Shown: positions 17,858 through 26,892, numbered from the stretch's first letter. The stretch: 64,000 bases of DNA from Vreelandella halophila (GCF_019903425.1 NZ_JACHUZ010000013.1:1524168-1588167); one strand, 5' to 3'. The notes: generated from the letters alone by a model not told the origin. Numbers and translations are program-made.

Positions 17858-18964
17858 TCAGGGGCGCCAGTCGAAATCCGGACAGCCGGGTAACAGGCTG
17901 GCGGTGTTCATGGCACGCCAGCGCAGCTCCTCCAGGGAATCCGCAAGGATGTTGATGTGGCCGACCTTGCGTCCGGATCGCCCAGCTTTTCCATAGAGGT
18001 GCAGATGGGTGTAGGGCAGCCTCAGAATGTCCGCCACCGGGCCTGTTTCACCGATCAGGTTGATCATGCAGGTGGGCTGAAAGGCTGCCGTTTCGCCGAG
18101 GGGCAGCCCCGAGACGGCACGGATGTGGTTTTCGAACTGGCTCGTCACTGCGCCGTTCTGGCTCCAGTGGCCGGAGTTGTGCACGCGGGGCGCCATCTCG
18201 TTGGCAATCAGGCCTTCCTCCGTTTCGAACATTTCCAGCGCCAGCACGCCCACATAGCCAAGCTCATTCATCAGGGTGCGGATCATGCGCTGGGCCTGGT
18301 CCTCCAGCTCCGGTGTGATGTGCGGTGCCGGTGCAATGGAAAAGCGCAGGATGCCCTGGTGGTGGATGTTCTCGGCCAGTGGATAGAAGGCCATTTCGCC
18401 GTCCTGGCCACGAGCGGCCACAATGGACAGCTCCCGCTTGAAGGGAACAAAGGATTCGGCAATGGCGGTGTCGCAGCCGATGCGGGGCCAGGCTTCCGCA
18501 GCCTGTTCCGGGGCATCGAGTACCGCCTGTCCCTTGCCGTCGTAGCCGTCGGTGGCGGACTTGGCGACAACACGGCCGCCCAGGCGCTGGGTTGCAGCCT
18601 GCAGTGCCTCTGCCGACGCCACCACCTCGAAAGGCGCTGTGCTGATGCCCAGATCCCGGAAGAGGGCCTTCTCAAGAGTGCGGTTCTGGCAGTACTGCAG
18701 GGCTCTGGGTAATGGATGGACGGGCTTTTCCGTGGCCACGCGGTTCACCAGCTCAAGCGGCAGGTGCTCGAACTCGTAAGTCACCACGTCTGCGTCGTTG
18801 AGGAAGGTTTCGAGGTATTGGCCGTCGGGATCGTTGTAGACGGTGCCGACGCCGGCAGAGGCTTTGCCTGCCGGGTCATAGAGGCTGAACTCGTGGCCCA
18901 GGCGCATGCCATCCAGTGTCAGCATGCGCCCAAGCTGGCCCGCTCCGAGAATGCCGATTCTCAT
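17858..18964 (-). CDS. purK: N5-carboxyaminoimidazole ribonucleotide synthase PurK
   Basis: ATP-grasp enzyme of purine synthesis that makes N5-CAIR from AIR, bicarbonate and ATP. I start at 18964 (MRIGILGAGQLGRML), which gives 368 residues and has AGGAG about seven bases upstream. The frame is open 51 codons further upstream, but that stretch lies over the end of purE and does not look like PurK. Typical segments are YDGKGQAV (ATP-grasp loop) and NEMAPRVHNSGHWSQNG. It is the second gene of purEK, 28 bases after purE, and the product feeds PurE. Confidence 0.96.
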   Translation of the reverse strand: MRIGILGAGQLGRMLTLDGMRLGHEFSLYDPAGKASAGVGTVYNDPDGQYLETFLNDADVVTYEFEHLPLELVNRVATEKPVHPLPRALQYCQNRTLEKALFRDLGISTAPFEVVASAEALQAATQRLGGRVVAKSATDGYDGKGQAVLDAPEQAAEAWPRIGCDTAIAESFVPFKRELSIVAARGQDGEMAFYPLAENIHHQGILRFSIAPAPHITPELEDQAQRMIRTLMNELGYVGVLALEMFETEEGLIANEMAPRVHNSGHWSQNGAVTSQFENHIRAVSGLPLGETAAFQPTCMINLIGETGPVADILRLPYTHLHLYGKAGRSGRKVGHINILADSLEELRWRAMNTASLLPGCPDFDWRP

Positions 18965-18992
18965 CGTGCGCTCCTGCCGTGTTCGTCTTTGT

Positions 18993-19490
18993 TCAGTCCG
19001 CTGCCGGGTCGGAGTCGTTGAGCACATCCTGCGTCTGTTTTTCGCGGAAAGCCTGCAGTGCCTGCGCCACGGCCGCATCGGAAAGGGACAGGATCTGGGC
19101 GGCCATGAGCCCGGCATTGCGGGCGCCGGCCTTGCCGATGGCCAGGGTGCCTACAGGCACGCCGCCAGGCATCTGCACAATGGAGTACAGGGAGTCCAGG
19201 CCGCTCAGCGCACGTGACTCAACGGGGACACCCAGTACCGGCAAGGTGGTGTGGGCCGCGACCATGCCAGGTAGGTGTGCGGCGCCTCCGGCTCCGGCGA
19301 TGATGACCTTCAGGCCCCGGTCCCGCGCTTCGCGGGCATAGTCACTGAGCAGGTCCGGGGTGCGATGGGCCGAAACCACACGGCGTTCATAGGCAACGCC
19401 GAGTTCATTCATCACGGTGGCCGCGTGCTCCATGGTCGGCCAGTCCGATTTTGAGCCCATGATGAGTCCGACCTGAGCCTGTTGCGCCAT
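18993..19490 (-). CDS. purE: N5-carboxyaminoimidazole ribonucleotide mutase PurE
   Basis: Class I PurE, which rearranges N5-CAIR to CAIR in purine biosynthesis as a cytosolic octamer. Start taken at 19490 ([20 protein letters not shown]), giving 165 residues, the family size; the frame continues 39 codons upstream but without homology. GSKSDW, SAHRTPD and [11 protein letters not shown] (active-site loop with the catalytic histidine) are all present. It is the first gene of purEK. Confidence 0.97.
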   Translation of the reverse strand: MAQQAQVGLIMGSKSDWPTMEHAATVMNELGVAYERRVVSAHRTPDLLSDYAREARDRGLKVIIAGAGGAAHLPGMVAAHTTLPVLGVPVESRALSGLDSLYSIVQMPGGVPVGTLAIGKAGARNAGLMAAQILSLSDAAVAQALQAFREKQTQDVLNDSDPAAD

Positions 19491-19655
19491 GGGTGACTCC
19501 ACATCACTGTCCAGCGGGAAAGCGCGATATTCTATGCCCGCAGACGGGGCAGTGCAAATGGTAACCAGCCTCCCGGGCTTTGCGCAGTGCCGCACCGGGG
19601 GTACCATGCCTTGAACCCGATCAAAGGCAGTACATGGCGACCCTGGGAGAGCAGA

Positions 19656-20483
19656 ATGGAGTCACTGAAACCGGACGATGATCAGCTGGCCGAACGCGGA
19701 AACGCGGGTGGTTCCGGAAAGGGCGCAAGACCCGGGGGGACCGGTGGTGGTTCCGGTCATCCGGGGATGCGCCCGCTATGGATGCTGCTGGTGCTTGTCG
19801 TGGTCTGTGCCGGTGCTGGTGGCTGGCTGGTATGGGAACAGGCACAGCGCATCGCCACCCTTGAGAGCCGGTTGGCAACCGTGAATAGCGATGTCCGTAC
19901 TAACCAGATGGAGCTCGGGGTGGTGGACGAGGAGCGCGAGGAGACCGGTCAGGCCGTCTCCGAGCAGCTTGAGGTGCTTGATGACGAGATGCGCAAGCTC
20001 TGGGTCGTGGCCCACCAGACCAACCGGCCCCGGATCGAGAAGCTGGAGGAGCAGACCGGCACACTGGAATCTCGTGTGGAAGAACTGGACGCCGGGCAGA
20101 AGAGTCAGGCGGGTCGCTTGGATCAGCTGGCAGGCTCCATTGAGGCGCTGCCGGATGCGCAAGAGCTGCAAGCTTCCGTGGAAGAGCAGGTTCAGGGTGT
20201 GCGGGATGATCTGGATAGTCGTGTGCAGTCGCTGCAGCAGGACCGCCGGCTGGCGCTCGAGGAAATGCGGGCCCGCCTGGATGGGCTGGAGAGCAGCCTG
20301 GCGGAACTGGAAAAGGCGGTTTCCGGAAGCAGCGAGGTCAGTGACCTGAAGGATCAGCTGAGCGAGCTGGAGTCCGTGGTGGATTCGATTGACAGTTCGC
20401 GGGCCCAGCTGACCCAGCGCTTTGTGCGGCTGCAGGAGCGCTTGGATCGGCTGGCGGAGAGCCAGAGTGCAGGAGGATCCTGA
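19656..20483 (+). CDS. Membrane-anchored coiled-coil protein, function unknown
   Basis: The 275-residue protein has a Gly-rich basic N-terminus, one membrane segment at about residues 40-60 ([20 protein letters not shown]), and then a long acidic coiled coil to the end, rich in E, L and Q heptads (for example [19 protein letters not shown]). Topology would place the coil in the periplasm. Start 19656 is chosen because GGGAG at 19645-19649 precedes it; the frame is open 23 codons further back without support. It resembles cell-envelope or division-associated coiled-coil proteins in shape only, and I recognise no family. The basic protein at 20485 follows one base after the stop. Confidence 0.78.
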   Translation: MESLKPDDDQLAERGNAGGSGKGARPGGTGGGSGHPGMRPLWMLLVLVVVCAGAGGWLVWEQAQRIATLESRLATVNSDVRTNQMELGVVDEEREETGQAVSEQLEVLDDEMRKLWVVAHQTNRPRIEKLEEQTGTLESRVEELDAGQKSQAGRLDQLAGSIEALPDAQELQASVEEQVQGVRDDLDSRVQSLQQDRRLALEEMRARLDGLESSLAELEKAVSGSSEVSDLKDQLSELESVVDSIDSSRAQLTQRFVRLQERLDRLAESQSAGGS

Positions 20484-20484
20484 G

Positions 20485-20742
20485 ATGCCACGCAAACAGG
20501 ATTCGGGAGAACAGCTGCGCCGCCGGCGGGACCGCTGGGGTGCCTGGCAGAGCGAGCAGCTGGATTCGATCACCGGCCTGGTGACCCGTCGCCTGGACGC
20601 GCTCAACCGCGCCCTCGCAAAGCGGGCCGTGCCCAGATCCCGGCGGGAACACGTGGAGGCGCTGATGGATGAACGCCGGCGGCGTGGCCCCTCGCTGGAA
20701 GTGATTGAGGGCGGAGATGGCCGTGAGTCCGGCGATTCCTGA
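20485..20742 (+). CDS. Small basic protein, function unknown
   Basis: An 85-residue, arginine-rich protein (RRRRDRWGAWQSEQLDSITG, later DERRRRG) with a strong AGGAGG site at 20471-20476 and ATG 20485. It has no signal peptide or membrane segment. It is the second gene of a tight pair with the coiled-coil membrane protein, so a joint role is likely. No family recognised; the good ribosome-binding site and compact spacing argue that it is real. Confidence 0.65.
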   Translation: MPRKQDSGEQLRRRRDRWGAWQSEQLDSITGLVTRRLDALNRALAKRAVPRSRREHVEALMDERRRRGPSLEVIEGGDGRESGDS

Positions 20743-20762
20743 AAAAAATCGCGCAAAGGGGT

Positions 20763-20790
20763 TTGACAGCTCCAGTGAAATGCTTAAAAT
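20763..20790 (+). promoter_or_regulatory. tRNA promoter with GC-rich discriminator
   Basis: TTGACA (20763-20768), 16 bases, TAAAAT (20785-20790), then a GC-rich stretch (GCGCATCTCG) where transcription should start, as in stringently controlled stable-RNA promoters. The leader contains the inverted repeat GCAGGG-AAA-GCCCTGC before tRNA-Asp. Confidence 0.75.
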
Positions 20791-20831
20791 GCGCATCTCG
20801 TTCGGCAGGGAAAGCCCTGCAGAGCGGTTTC

Positions 20832-20908
20832 GGAGCGGTAGTTCAGATGGTTAGAATGCCGGCCTGTCACGCCGGAGGTCGCGGGTTCGAGTCCCGTCCG
20901 CTCCGCCA
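20832..20908 (+). tRNA. tRNA-Asp (anticodon GTC)
   Basis: A complete 77-base cloverleaf. The acceptor GGAGCGG (20832-20838) pairs with CCGCTCC (20898-20904), the anticodon loop CTGTCAC carries GTC at 20866-20868, the T loop is GGTTCGAGTCC, and CCA is encoded at 20906-20908. It is nearly identical in layout to E. coli tRNA-Asp. It shares a transcript with tRNA-Val six bases downstream. Confidence 0.98.
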
Positions 20909-20914
20909 TCTTTC

Positions 20915-20991
20915 GGGTGGTTAGCTCAGTTAGGGAGAGCATCGGCCTTACAAGCCGAGGGTCGCTGGTTCGATCCCAGCACCACCCACCA
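20915..20991 (+). tRNA. tRNA-Val (anticodon TAC)
   Basis: A complete 77-base cloverleaf. The acceptor GGGTGGT (20915-20921) pairs with ACCACCC (20981-20987), anticodon TAC lies at 20949-20951 in loop CTTACAA, the T arm is GCTGGTTCGATCCCAGC, and CCA is encoded at 20989-20991. A T-rich stretch with six consecutive Ts follows within about 20 bases and may end the transcript, although I see no strong hairpin. Confidence 0.98.
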
Positions 20992-21094
20992 TTTATTCCC
21001 CTCTTTTTTCTTTCTTCCGTCCAGACTTTCTTTGAAGCGCCTAACGATTGCGCCCGAACTCTATGTGTCCCTCGGATGCCTGTCCTGCACCTGT

Positions 21095-21149
21095 GTAGGA
21101 GCGAGCTCCGCTCGCGATAGGTCTGATCGCTTGCGAGGCAAGCTCCTAC
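21095..21149. repeat. REPIN-like element, copy 2
   Basis: A 55-base element with perfect outer ends GTAGGAGC and GCTCCTAC. Internal hairpins are GCGAGC-tcc-GCTCGC and GCTTGC-gag-GCAAGC. Same organisation as 7613-7673, with a shorter spacer between the halves. It lies 22 bases past the 3' end of the fabG-like gene, again downstream of a minus-strand gene. Confidence 0.87.
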
Positions 21150-21171
21150 GGTATGGGGTAGATGATCTGGC

Positions 21172-22599
21172 TTATTTGCCGACCAGGCTTTGCCCGCACA
21201 CACGCACCACGTTGCCGTTGATGCCGCGTGACAGCGGGTTGCAGTACCAGGCGATGGTTTCCGCCACATCCACCGGCAGGCCGCCCTGGGAGAGGCTGTT
21301 CATGCGCCGGCCTGCCTCGCGGATGGTCACCGGCATGGCGGCGGTCATCTGGGTCTCGATGAAGCCGGGCGCCACGGCGTTGATGGTGATGCCGTTCTTC
21401 AGCTGCCGGGCCATGCTCTCTACATAGCCAATCACACCGGATTTCGAGGCAGCGTAGTTGGTCTGGCCGAAGTTGCCCGCGAAACCGGCAATGGAGGAGA
21501 CGCAGACAATGCGCCCGTTCTCGCGGATCAGGTCGCGCTCGGTCAGTTCCTCGTCGATGCGTTCCTCCGCGGTCAGGTTCACGGCAATGGTCATGTCCCA
21601 GAAATGTTCCGGCATGCGCGCCAGGGTCTTGTCCCGGGTGACGCCGGCATTGTGGACGACGATGTCCACGCCACCGAATTCGTCTTCCAGGTGATCCGCG
21701 ATCAGGCGCGGGCCGTTGTCCTCGGTGATGTCCGCAGCCAGTGGTGAGCCGCCAATGGCTTCGGCCACGCGGTTGAGGTCTTCCATGGTGGCGGGAATGT
21801 CCAGGCAGACCACGCGCGCGCCGTCCCTTGCCAGCGTTCTGGCAATCGCCTCGCCAATGCCGCGACTGGCGCCGGTGACCAGGGCTACCTTGCCGGTCAG
21901 TGGTGCGTTGGTGTTCACGGCTGTGCGGCCTTTGGTGCCGCTGCCCTTGCCGATGCGCACTGGCTGGCCGTCCACGTAGGCGGACTTGGGCGAGAGGAAG
22001 AAGCGCACCGAGGACTCGATCTGGTTCTCGGCATTGGGGGCCACCCAGAGAAGCTGGGCGGTGGCCCCTTTCTTGCCGATCTCCTTGGCCACCGACCGCA
22101 CAAAGCCTTCCAGCGCCTTGTGTGCCGCTGCACGTGCGGGGTTCTTGCAGGAGGTGGGATCGGTTCCCACGATCAATACGCGGCCACACTTGGCCATCTG
22201 GCGGATGGTTGGGTGGAAGAAGTCGTACAGGCAGCGCAGTTCGCTGGTGTCGCGGATGCCGGTGGCGTCGAAGACCAGTGCCTTGAATTGATGTTCGGCG
22301 ATGGCTTCGTCCTCCATGGTCAGCGTCTTGGCCACGCCGCTTTCCACCAGTGCGGAGGATTCGCCCAGAGTGGCGGGCCCTTCCGGGGAATAGAGTGTGG
22401 CGGGGCTCCCACGCAGGGTCTCGCCGAGTACGGAAAGTGCCCGTGGCCTGGGCCCGGCGCCGACCAGCACCTTGCCTTCTATGAATGACTGGTCCTGGCG
22501 CTTCCAGCGTTCCAGCTCAATGGGCGAGGGCAGGCCGAGCGAGGAGGCGGCCTGTTTGCCAACAGATGTATTCACGAATTTGAGGTAGAGATCGGACAT
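21172..22599 (-). CDS. High-molecular-weight 3-oxoacyl-ACP/CoA reductase (FabG4 type)
   Basis: A short-chain dehydrogenase of 475 residues, about twice the size of ordinary FabG. Residues 1-225 form a catalytically degenerate, flavodoxin-like Rossmann domain. Residues 235-475 are the active SDR half with TGASRGIG (242-249), NAG (317-319), N341, catalytic S369, Y382 and K386. This architecture matches mycobacterial FabG4, which reduces 3-oxoacyl-CoA with NADH. It is divergent from a thiolase with a HEAF motif, across a 284-base regulatory gap, suggesting chain shortening or acyl-CoA metabolism rather than housekeeping fatty-acid synthesis. The MaoC-like hydratase that often accompanies this pair is not here. 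Confidence 0.9.
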   Translation of the reverse strand: MSDLYLKFVNTSVGKQAASSLGLPSPIELERWKRQDQSFIEGKVLVGAGPRPRALSVLGETLRGSPATLYSPEGPATLGESSALVESGVAKTLTMEDEAIAEHQFKALVFDATGIRDTSELRCLYDFFHPTIRQMAKCGRVLIVGTDPTSCKNPARAAAHKALEGFVRSVAKEIGKKGATAQLLWVAPNAENQIESSVRFFLSPKSAYVDGQPVRIGKGSGTKGRTAVNTNAPLTGKVALVTGASRGIGEAIARTLARDGARVVCLDIPATMEDLNRVAEAIGGSPLAADITEDNGPRLIADHLEDEFGGVDIVVHNAGVTRDKTLARMPEHFWDMTIAVNLTAEERIDEELTERDLIRENGRIVCVSSIAGFAGNFGQTNYAASKSGVIGYVESMARQLKNGITINAVAPGFIETQMTAAMPVTIREAGRRMNSLSQGGLPVDVAETIAWYCNPLSRGINGNVVRVCGQSLVGK

Positions 22600-22655
22600 A
22601 GCAGTATCCCCTGGTCAGTCGGAATGGAACATTTTCAGATTCATAATGGAGGTAT

Positions 22656-22685
22656 GTTACATTCTGTGAACAGCTGAATTGTAAC
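22656..22685. promoter_or_regulatory. Inverted repeat in the fabG4/thiolase divergent gap
   Basis: GTTACA (22656-22661) and TGTAAC (22680-22685) are perfect arms. Including neighbouring bases, GTTACATTC faces GAATTGTAAC with one inserted base. It lies 57-86 bases upstream of the fabG4 start. The block ACATTCTGT (22659-22667) recurs inverted in the wax-ester synthase promoter at 27208-27216. The rest of the 284-base gap shows no ORF. Confidence 0.4.
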
Positions 22686-22883
22686 GAATCCTCAGGAAAA
22701 GGGTCACAGCGGGGCGTTCCCCAGCCGTTTTCAGGTGGCTGTATTGGGCGCTCTTACCCCGTTGAATGCAATGAACCGGCTGTCACCCGGCAGCGTCACC
22801 TCAGCCAATGAGGCTTTGCGTGCAATCCGCACAGTATGCACCCGATTCTCTCCGCATCTTGAAATCAAAAAGGATATAACGTA

Positions 22884-24221
22884 ATGGCACAAGCAAAACC
22901 GACCTCCAGCAAGAGCAGACAGAGCAAGGGTAACGGCGCCGCTGCCACGCTGCCGCGCCCGGTCGCCATTCTCGGCGGTAACCGGATTCCGTTCGCCCGT
23001 TCCAACACCGCCTACAGCAAGCTCTCCAATCAGGACATGCTGACAGCTGCCATCCGTGGCCTGGTGGACCGTTATGGTCTGGAGGGTGAGTGTCTGGGTG
23101 AGGTGGTTGCCGGTGCCGTTATCAAGCACTCCCGTGACTTCAATCTGACCCGGGAGACCGTTCTGGGTTCCGGGCTGGCTCCCGAGACCCCGGCCTATGA
23201 CGTGCAGCAGGCCTGCGGTACCGGACTGGAGGCGGCGATCCTCGTGGCCAACAAGGTTGCGCTGGGCCAGATCGACGTGGGTATCGCCGGTGGCACGGAT
23301 ACCACCTCTGACGCACCCATTGGCGTGAGCGAAGGGCTGCGTGAGCTGCTTCTTGATCTCAACCGCGCCAAAACCAACCCGGAACGGCTCAAGATCGCCG
23401 CCCGCTTCCGCCCGAAGCACCTGATACCGTTGACCCCGGAGAACAGCGAGCCGCGTACGGGGATGTCCATGGGGGAACACCAGCAGATCACGGCTCAGGA
23501 ATGGGGTATTCCGCGTGAGGAGCAGGACCAGTTGGCGCTTGAAAGCCACCAGAAACTGGCGGCGGCCTATGAGGAAGGCTTCTTCAGTGACCTGGTCACA
23601 CCCCTGGCTGGGCTTGAGAGGGACAACATTCTGCGTCCGGACTCGTCACTCGAGAAGCTCTCCCAGCTCAAGCCCGTGTTCGATAAGGAAAAGGGCACCA
23701 TGACAGCGGCCAACAGCACGGCACTGACCGATGGCGCGTCTTCCGTGTTGCTGGGCAGTGAGGAATGGGCGAAAGCGCACGGGCTGAATGTGCGTGCCTA
23801 TCTGACGCACGTTGAAACGGGCGCCGTGGATTTTGTCGGCAAGAAGGAAGGCCTGCTGATGGCGCCTGCATACGCTGTGCCGCGGCTGCTGGACAAGGCC
23901 GGTCTTACGCTGCAGGACTTTGATTTCTACGAGATCCACGAGGCGTTTGCCTCACAGGTGCTGTGCACCCTCAGGGGCTGGGAGGATCAGACCTTCTGCA
24001 AGGAGAAGCTGGGCCTTTCGAAGCCGCTGGGCAGCATTGACCGCAACAAGCTCAACGTTAAGGGCAGCAGTCTTGCCGCAGGCCATCCCTTTGCCGCTAC
24101 TGGTGCACGCATCCTGGCCACGGCGGCCAAGCTGCTGGAGCAGAAGGGCAGCGGTCGCGCCCTCATCTCCATCTGCGCGGCCGGCGGCCAGGGCGTCACG
24201 GCCATTGTGGAGCGTGGCTGA
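22884..24221 (+). CDS. Acetyl-CoA C-acyltransferase (FadI-like thiolase)
   Basis: A thiolase of 445 residues that cleaves or condenses 3-oxoacyl-CoA. The nucleophilic C111 lies in YDVQQACGTGLEAA, the catalytic histidine in LAAGHPFAATGAR, and the second cysteine in ICAAGGQGVTAIVERG at the C-terminus. HEAF replaces the NEAF of biosynthetic thiolases, as in the FadI and mitochondrial trifunctional beta class. The N-terminus has a basic, low-complexity tail of about 25 residues. AAGGA precedes the ATG. Its divergent neighbour is the FabG4-type reductase, whose product or substrate is the 3-oxoacyl-CoA this enzyme uses. Convergent with the amidase, 11 bases apart. Confidence 0.92.
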   Translation: MAQAKPTSSKSRQSKGNGAAATLPRPVAILGGNRIPFARSNTAYSKLSNQDMLTAAIRGLVDRYGLEGECLGEVVAGAVIKHSRDFNLTRETVLGSGLAPETPAYDVQQACGTGLEAAILVANKVALGQIDVGIAGGTDTTSDAPIGVSEGLRELLLDLNRAKTNPERLKIAARFRPKHLIPLTPENSEPRTGMSMGEHQQITAQEWGIPREEQDQLALESHQKLAAAYEEGFFSDLVTPLAGLERDNILRPDSSLEKLSQLKPVFDKEKGTMTAANSTALTDGASSVLLGSEEWAKAHGLNVRAYLTHVETGAVDFVGKKEGLLMAPAYAVPRLLDKAGLTLQDFDFYEIHEAFASQVLCTLRGWEDQTFCKEKLGLSKPLGSIDRNKLNVKGSSLAAGHPFAATGARILATAAKLLEQKGSGRALISICAAGGQGVTAIVERG

Positions 24222-24232
24222 CTGCCGCACTT

Positions 24233-25702
24233 CTACAGGGGCTGGAACCCACTCAGCCCCTGTTCCTCCATCAGGCGAGCAAATTCGATGGTCGCCCGGT
24301 CCTGGCCGGGGGCGCCGATAATCTGGATATTGAACGGGAGACCGTTTTCGTCCATGCCAACCGGTGCCGAGGTTGCCGGCAGCCCCAGTGTGGTGGCCAG
24401 GGCAATCCAGTGCATCTGGTCCGTATAGGGCCGCTCCCTGCCGTCCACGAGGATCTTGCGGCGGAACATGGGCTGGCTGCGGTTGTGGGGGATCGCGGTG
24501 GTCGGTGTCACCGGTGTCAGAAGTATCTCGGCGTCGCCGAACAGATCCCGCACGAGGGACGCCCGGGCCTTCTCCCGTTGTTCCGAGTACTGCAGCCAGT
24601 TGAGCACCGGCTGGTTCACGCCCAGGGTGTACTGCTCCAGTCCGGGCGGCATGCGCATCCAGCGCCCGAAGAGCCGGAGCAGGTAACCCATCAGTTTGAG
24701 CTGGCGGCGCTGTTTCGCCCGGAATCCGGTACCCAGAAGGCTCCCCAGCAGGTTGTGGTAGAGGGGCATCAGCTGGCGGTGATCCAGCCACTCATGTTCA
24801 GCCCGTGACACCCGCGCGCCGGCATCCGCCAGCCGTGTTGCCAGGTCCTCGTAATGGCGGGTGAGGGCATCGGCGACCGGGGAGGCCGGGTCATGGAAGC
24901 AGGTGGCAACCCTGACCTGATCAAGGCGGCTGAAGCCGGGCTCCGGCAGTGACAGCTGCCACTGTGGGCCCTCATGGGGCCTGGGGCCGGCAATGACGTC
25001 CAGCAGCAGGGCCAGGTCGTCCGCCGTGCGCGCCATGGGGCCGCCTTCGGCCAGGTCCGGCTGGGTCAGGGTGCCCGGAGGGCCGGGAATGTGGCCGCGC
25101 AGGGAGACAATGTCACGGCTGGGCTTGTGCCCGAATACGCCGTTGAAGTGGGCCGGTGTGCGGATGGAGCCACCCACGTCCGAGCCCACCTCCAGCGGTG
25201 TCATGCCGGCGGCGAGGGCGGCTGCGGCACCGCCGGACGAGCCTCCGGGGGTCCGCCCCAGATCCCGCGGGTTGTTGGTCACACCGAACAGGCGGTTGTA
25301 GGTCTGCAGGTCCGAGGCGAACAGCGGCACATTGGTCTTGCCGATGATGATGGCGCCGGCATCCTCGAGCCGCTGGATGACGTCCGCATTTCGCTTGGGC
25401 CGGTGTGCCTGCAGGGAGGAGGAGCCGGCGGTGGTCGGCATGCCGGCCACCTCCCATACATCCTTCACCGTCATGGGCAGCCCGTGCAGAACGCCGCAGT
25501 GTTCGCCCCGTTCACGTTGCCGGTCGCGTTCCCGGGCCTGATCCAGAGCCCGTTCACGGTCCAGGTGAATGACTGCGTTGATGGGCGCGTTGCGTTCGTC
25601 GATGCGTGCCAGCAGTTCAGCCGTGACGGCCTCGCTGGTGATGTTGCCGGTACGGAGTGCACCGGCCAGGTCCCGTGCGGGTTGGTCCAGCCATTCGCTC
25701 AT
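24233..25702 (-). CDS. Amidase signature family hydrolase
   Basis: A 489-residue cytosolic hydrolase with the Ser-cisSer-Lys triad of the amidase signature family: K80 in TVKDVWE, GGSSGG (153-158), and S179 in GGSIRTPAHFNGVFGHKPS. The family hydrolyses carboxamides, including fatty-acid amides and aryl-acylamides; substrate cannot be read from the sequence. It is not GatA: no gatB or gatC is nearby and the C-terminal half differs. Its start overlaps the stop of the voltage-sensor-like protein gene (4 bases), so the two are co-translated. Confidence 0.93.
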   Translation of the reverse strand: MSEWLDQPARDLAGALRTGNITSEAVTAELLARIDERNAPINAVIHLDRERALDQARERDRQRERGEHCGVLHGLPMTVKDVWEVAGMPTTAGSSSLQAHRPKRNADVIQRLEDAGAIIIGKTNVPLFASDLQTYNRLFGVTNNPRDLGRTPGGSSGGAAAALAAGMTPLEVGSDVGGSIRTPAHFNGVFGHKPSRDIVSLRGHIPGPPGTLTQPDLAEGGPMARTADDLALLLDVIAGPRPHEGPQWQLSLPEPGFSRLDQVRVATCFHDPASPVADALTRHYEDLATRLADAGARVSRAEHEWLDHRQLMPLYHNLLGSLLGTGFRAKQRRQLKLMGYLLRLFGRWMRMPPGLEQYTLGVNQPVLNWLQYSEQREKARASLVRDLFGDAEILLTPVTPTTAIPHNRSQPMFRRKILVDGRERPYTDQMHWIALATTLGLPATSAPVGMDENGLPFNIQIIGAPGQDRATIEFARLMEEQGLSGFQPL

Positions 25703-26760
25703 GTTGATGCCTTCTGTTCTTCTCGGGTCGCTCTGTTGGCCGCTTTCTGCTCATCCTTTTCCGCCAGCGCTTCCTGCCAGCGCTTGACGGCCACCTGGTC
25801 CTTGACCAGCTCCAGTGTCTCGATCACGCCCTGAATGACGGCTGTATTGGCTTCGGAATCCTCGCGTTCGTGGGGGGTGAGCAGCACATCAACCAGGTCT
25901 TCCACGAAGTCATGATTATCGGGGGAACTCAGATCATTGAGGATCTGCTCGATCACCTCGGCGGTGATGTCGCCCACCGCACGATCCAGGGTGCCTGAGG
26001 CCCAGCTGCCGAACACGGGCAGCTCACGGATACGGCCCAGGTCCCGGTTACGGTTCATGGCCGAGATGACACGGGCATTGAGGTAGGCGCGCAGCTCCTG
26101 CTGTTTAGGCATATAGCCTTCGCGCGCATAGCGGGTGATCCGGGCGGAGAGAAAGTCCACGAGCAGATCCCGCCGGGGCAGCAGAACTTCCTCCTGGATG
26201 CGCCGGACCAGGGGCGAGCCCTGTTTCACTTCCTCCTGGGTGCCGCTGAGCACCTTGATGACCACGCGGTCGGAAAGCTCTTCCATGAACGCGTCGTAGT
26301 AGAAGCGCAGGAACTCAAAAACCCGGGTATTGGTAATGTCGATGACGCCGTATTTCTGCAGGCGATAGACAATGCTGAAAACGCGCAGGAAACGCAGGAT
26401 CCGGGCTCCGGAAGCCGGGATGCAGCCCAGCAGGTCGTACCAGTGGGCGATGGGGTAGAAATACCAGCGCTGGTACTCCTGCCGGTAGATCGCATGGACC
26501 CAGCGCACTGCGAACTCGCTCAGGAAAACCCCTATGAACATCAGGTCGTAGAACAGGAAATGCCGGTGTATGGGGTTGTAGAAAGCGGTGAAGGCCGGCA
26601 CCTGTTGAGTAAGGAAGTCTCTCAGCACATCCACCGCATAGAGGGAATCAAGAAGAAGCCAGACCAGATTGATGACCAGCAGCACCAGCATCAGCATATC
26701 CAGTGCGAACCAGAGCGTCTGGTGGCTGGTGCGGAGGTTGCGGAGGTTGATGGCGAGCAC
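25699..26760 (-). CDS. Voltage-sensor-like membrane protein without a pore
   Basis: The 353-residue protein has hydrophobic segments at about 17-40, 67-90 and 100-120, then the stretch WYDLLGCIPASGARILRFLRVFSIVYRLQKYG, which resembles the S3-S4 region of voltage-gated cation channels with regularly spaced arginines. There is no selectivity filter (TVGYG or similar) and no second hydrophobic pair, so it is unlikely to be a pore by itself. The remaining 200 residues are soluble, charged and helical, ending in a Lys/Glu/Ala-rich tail. It is the first gene of a pair with the amidase. Similar proteins are annotated as ion transporters in Pseudomonas-like genomes; function is unknown. Confidence 0.75.
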   Translation of the reverse strand: MLAINLRNLRTSHQTLWFALDMLMLVLLVINLVWLLLDSLYAVDVLRDFLTQQVPAFTAFYNPIHRHFLFYDLMFIGVFLSEFAVRWVHAIYRQEYQRWYFYPIAHWYDLLGCIPASGARILRFLRVFSIVYRLQKYGVIDITNTRVFEFLRFYYDAFMEELSDRVVIKVLSGTQEEVKQGSPLVRRIQEEVLLPRRDLLVDFLSARITRYAREGYMPKQQELRAYLNARVISAMNRNRDLGRIRELPVFGSWASGTLDRAVGDITAEVIEQILNDLSSPDNHDFVEDLVDVLLTPHEREDSEANTAVIQGVIETLELVKDQVAVKRWQEALAEKDEQKAANRATREEQKAST

Positions 26761-26892
26761 ACTGCATCCTTATGACATGCCTGGAGGGCTCTTTATAGCA
26801 AAGGTGAGCCTGTCACGCATTGGCCCGGAGACCGGGCCGGCACCCTGACCCCATTGATGCTACGCTGGATGGACGGAGAAAGGAGGTGAGTC

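Noticed and set aside
18965..19117. 51-codon N-terminal extension of purK
   Set aside because: Overlaps the end of purE, and PurK proteins start at the MRIGILGAGQLGR motif, which has its own ribosome-binding site.
20915..21171. Integration site at the tRNA-Val 3' end
   Set aside because: No duplicated tRNA 3' segment or integrase gene; the following region holds only a T-rich tract and a REPIN element.
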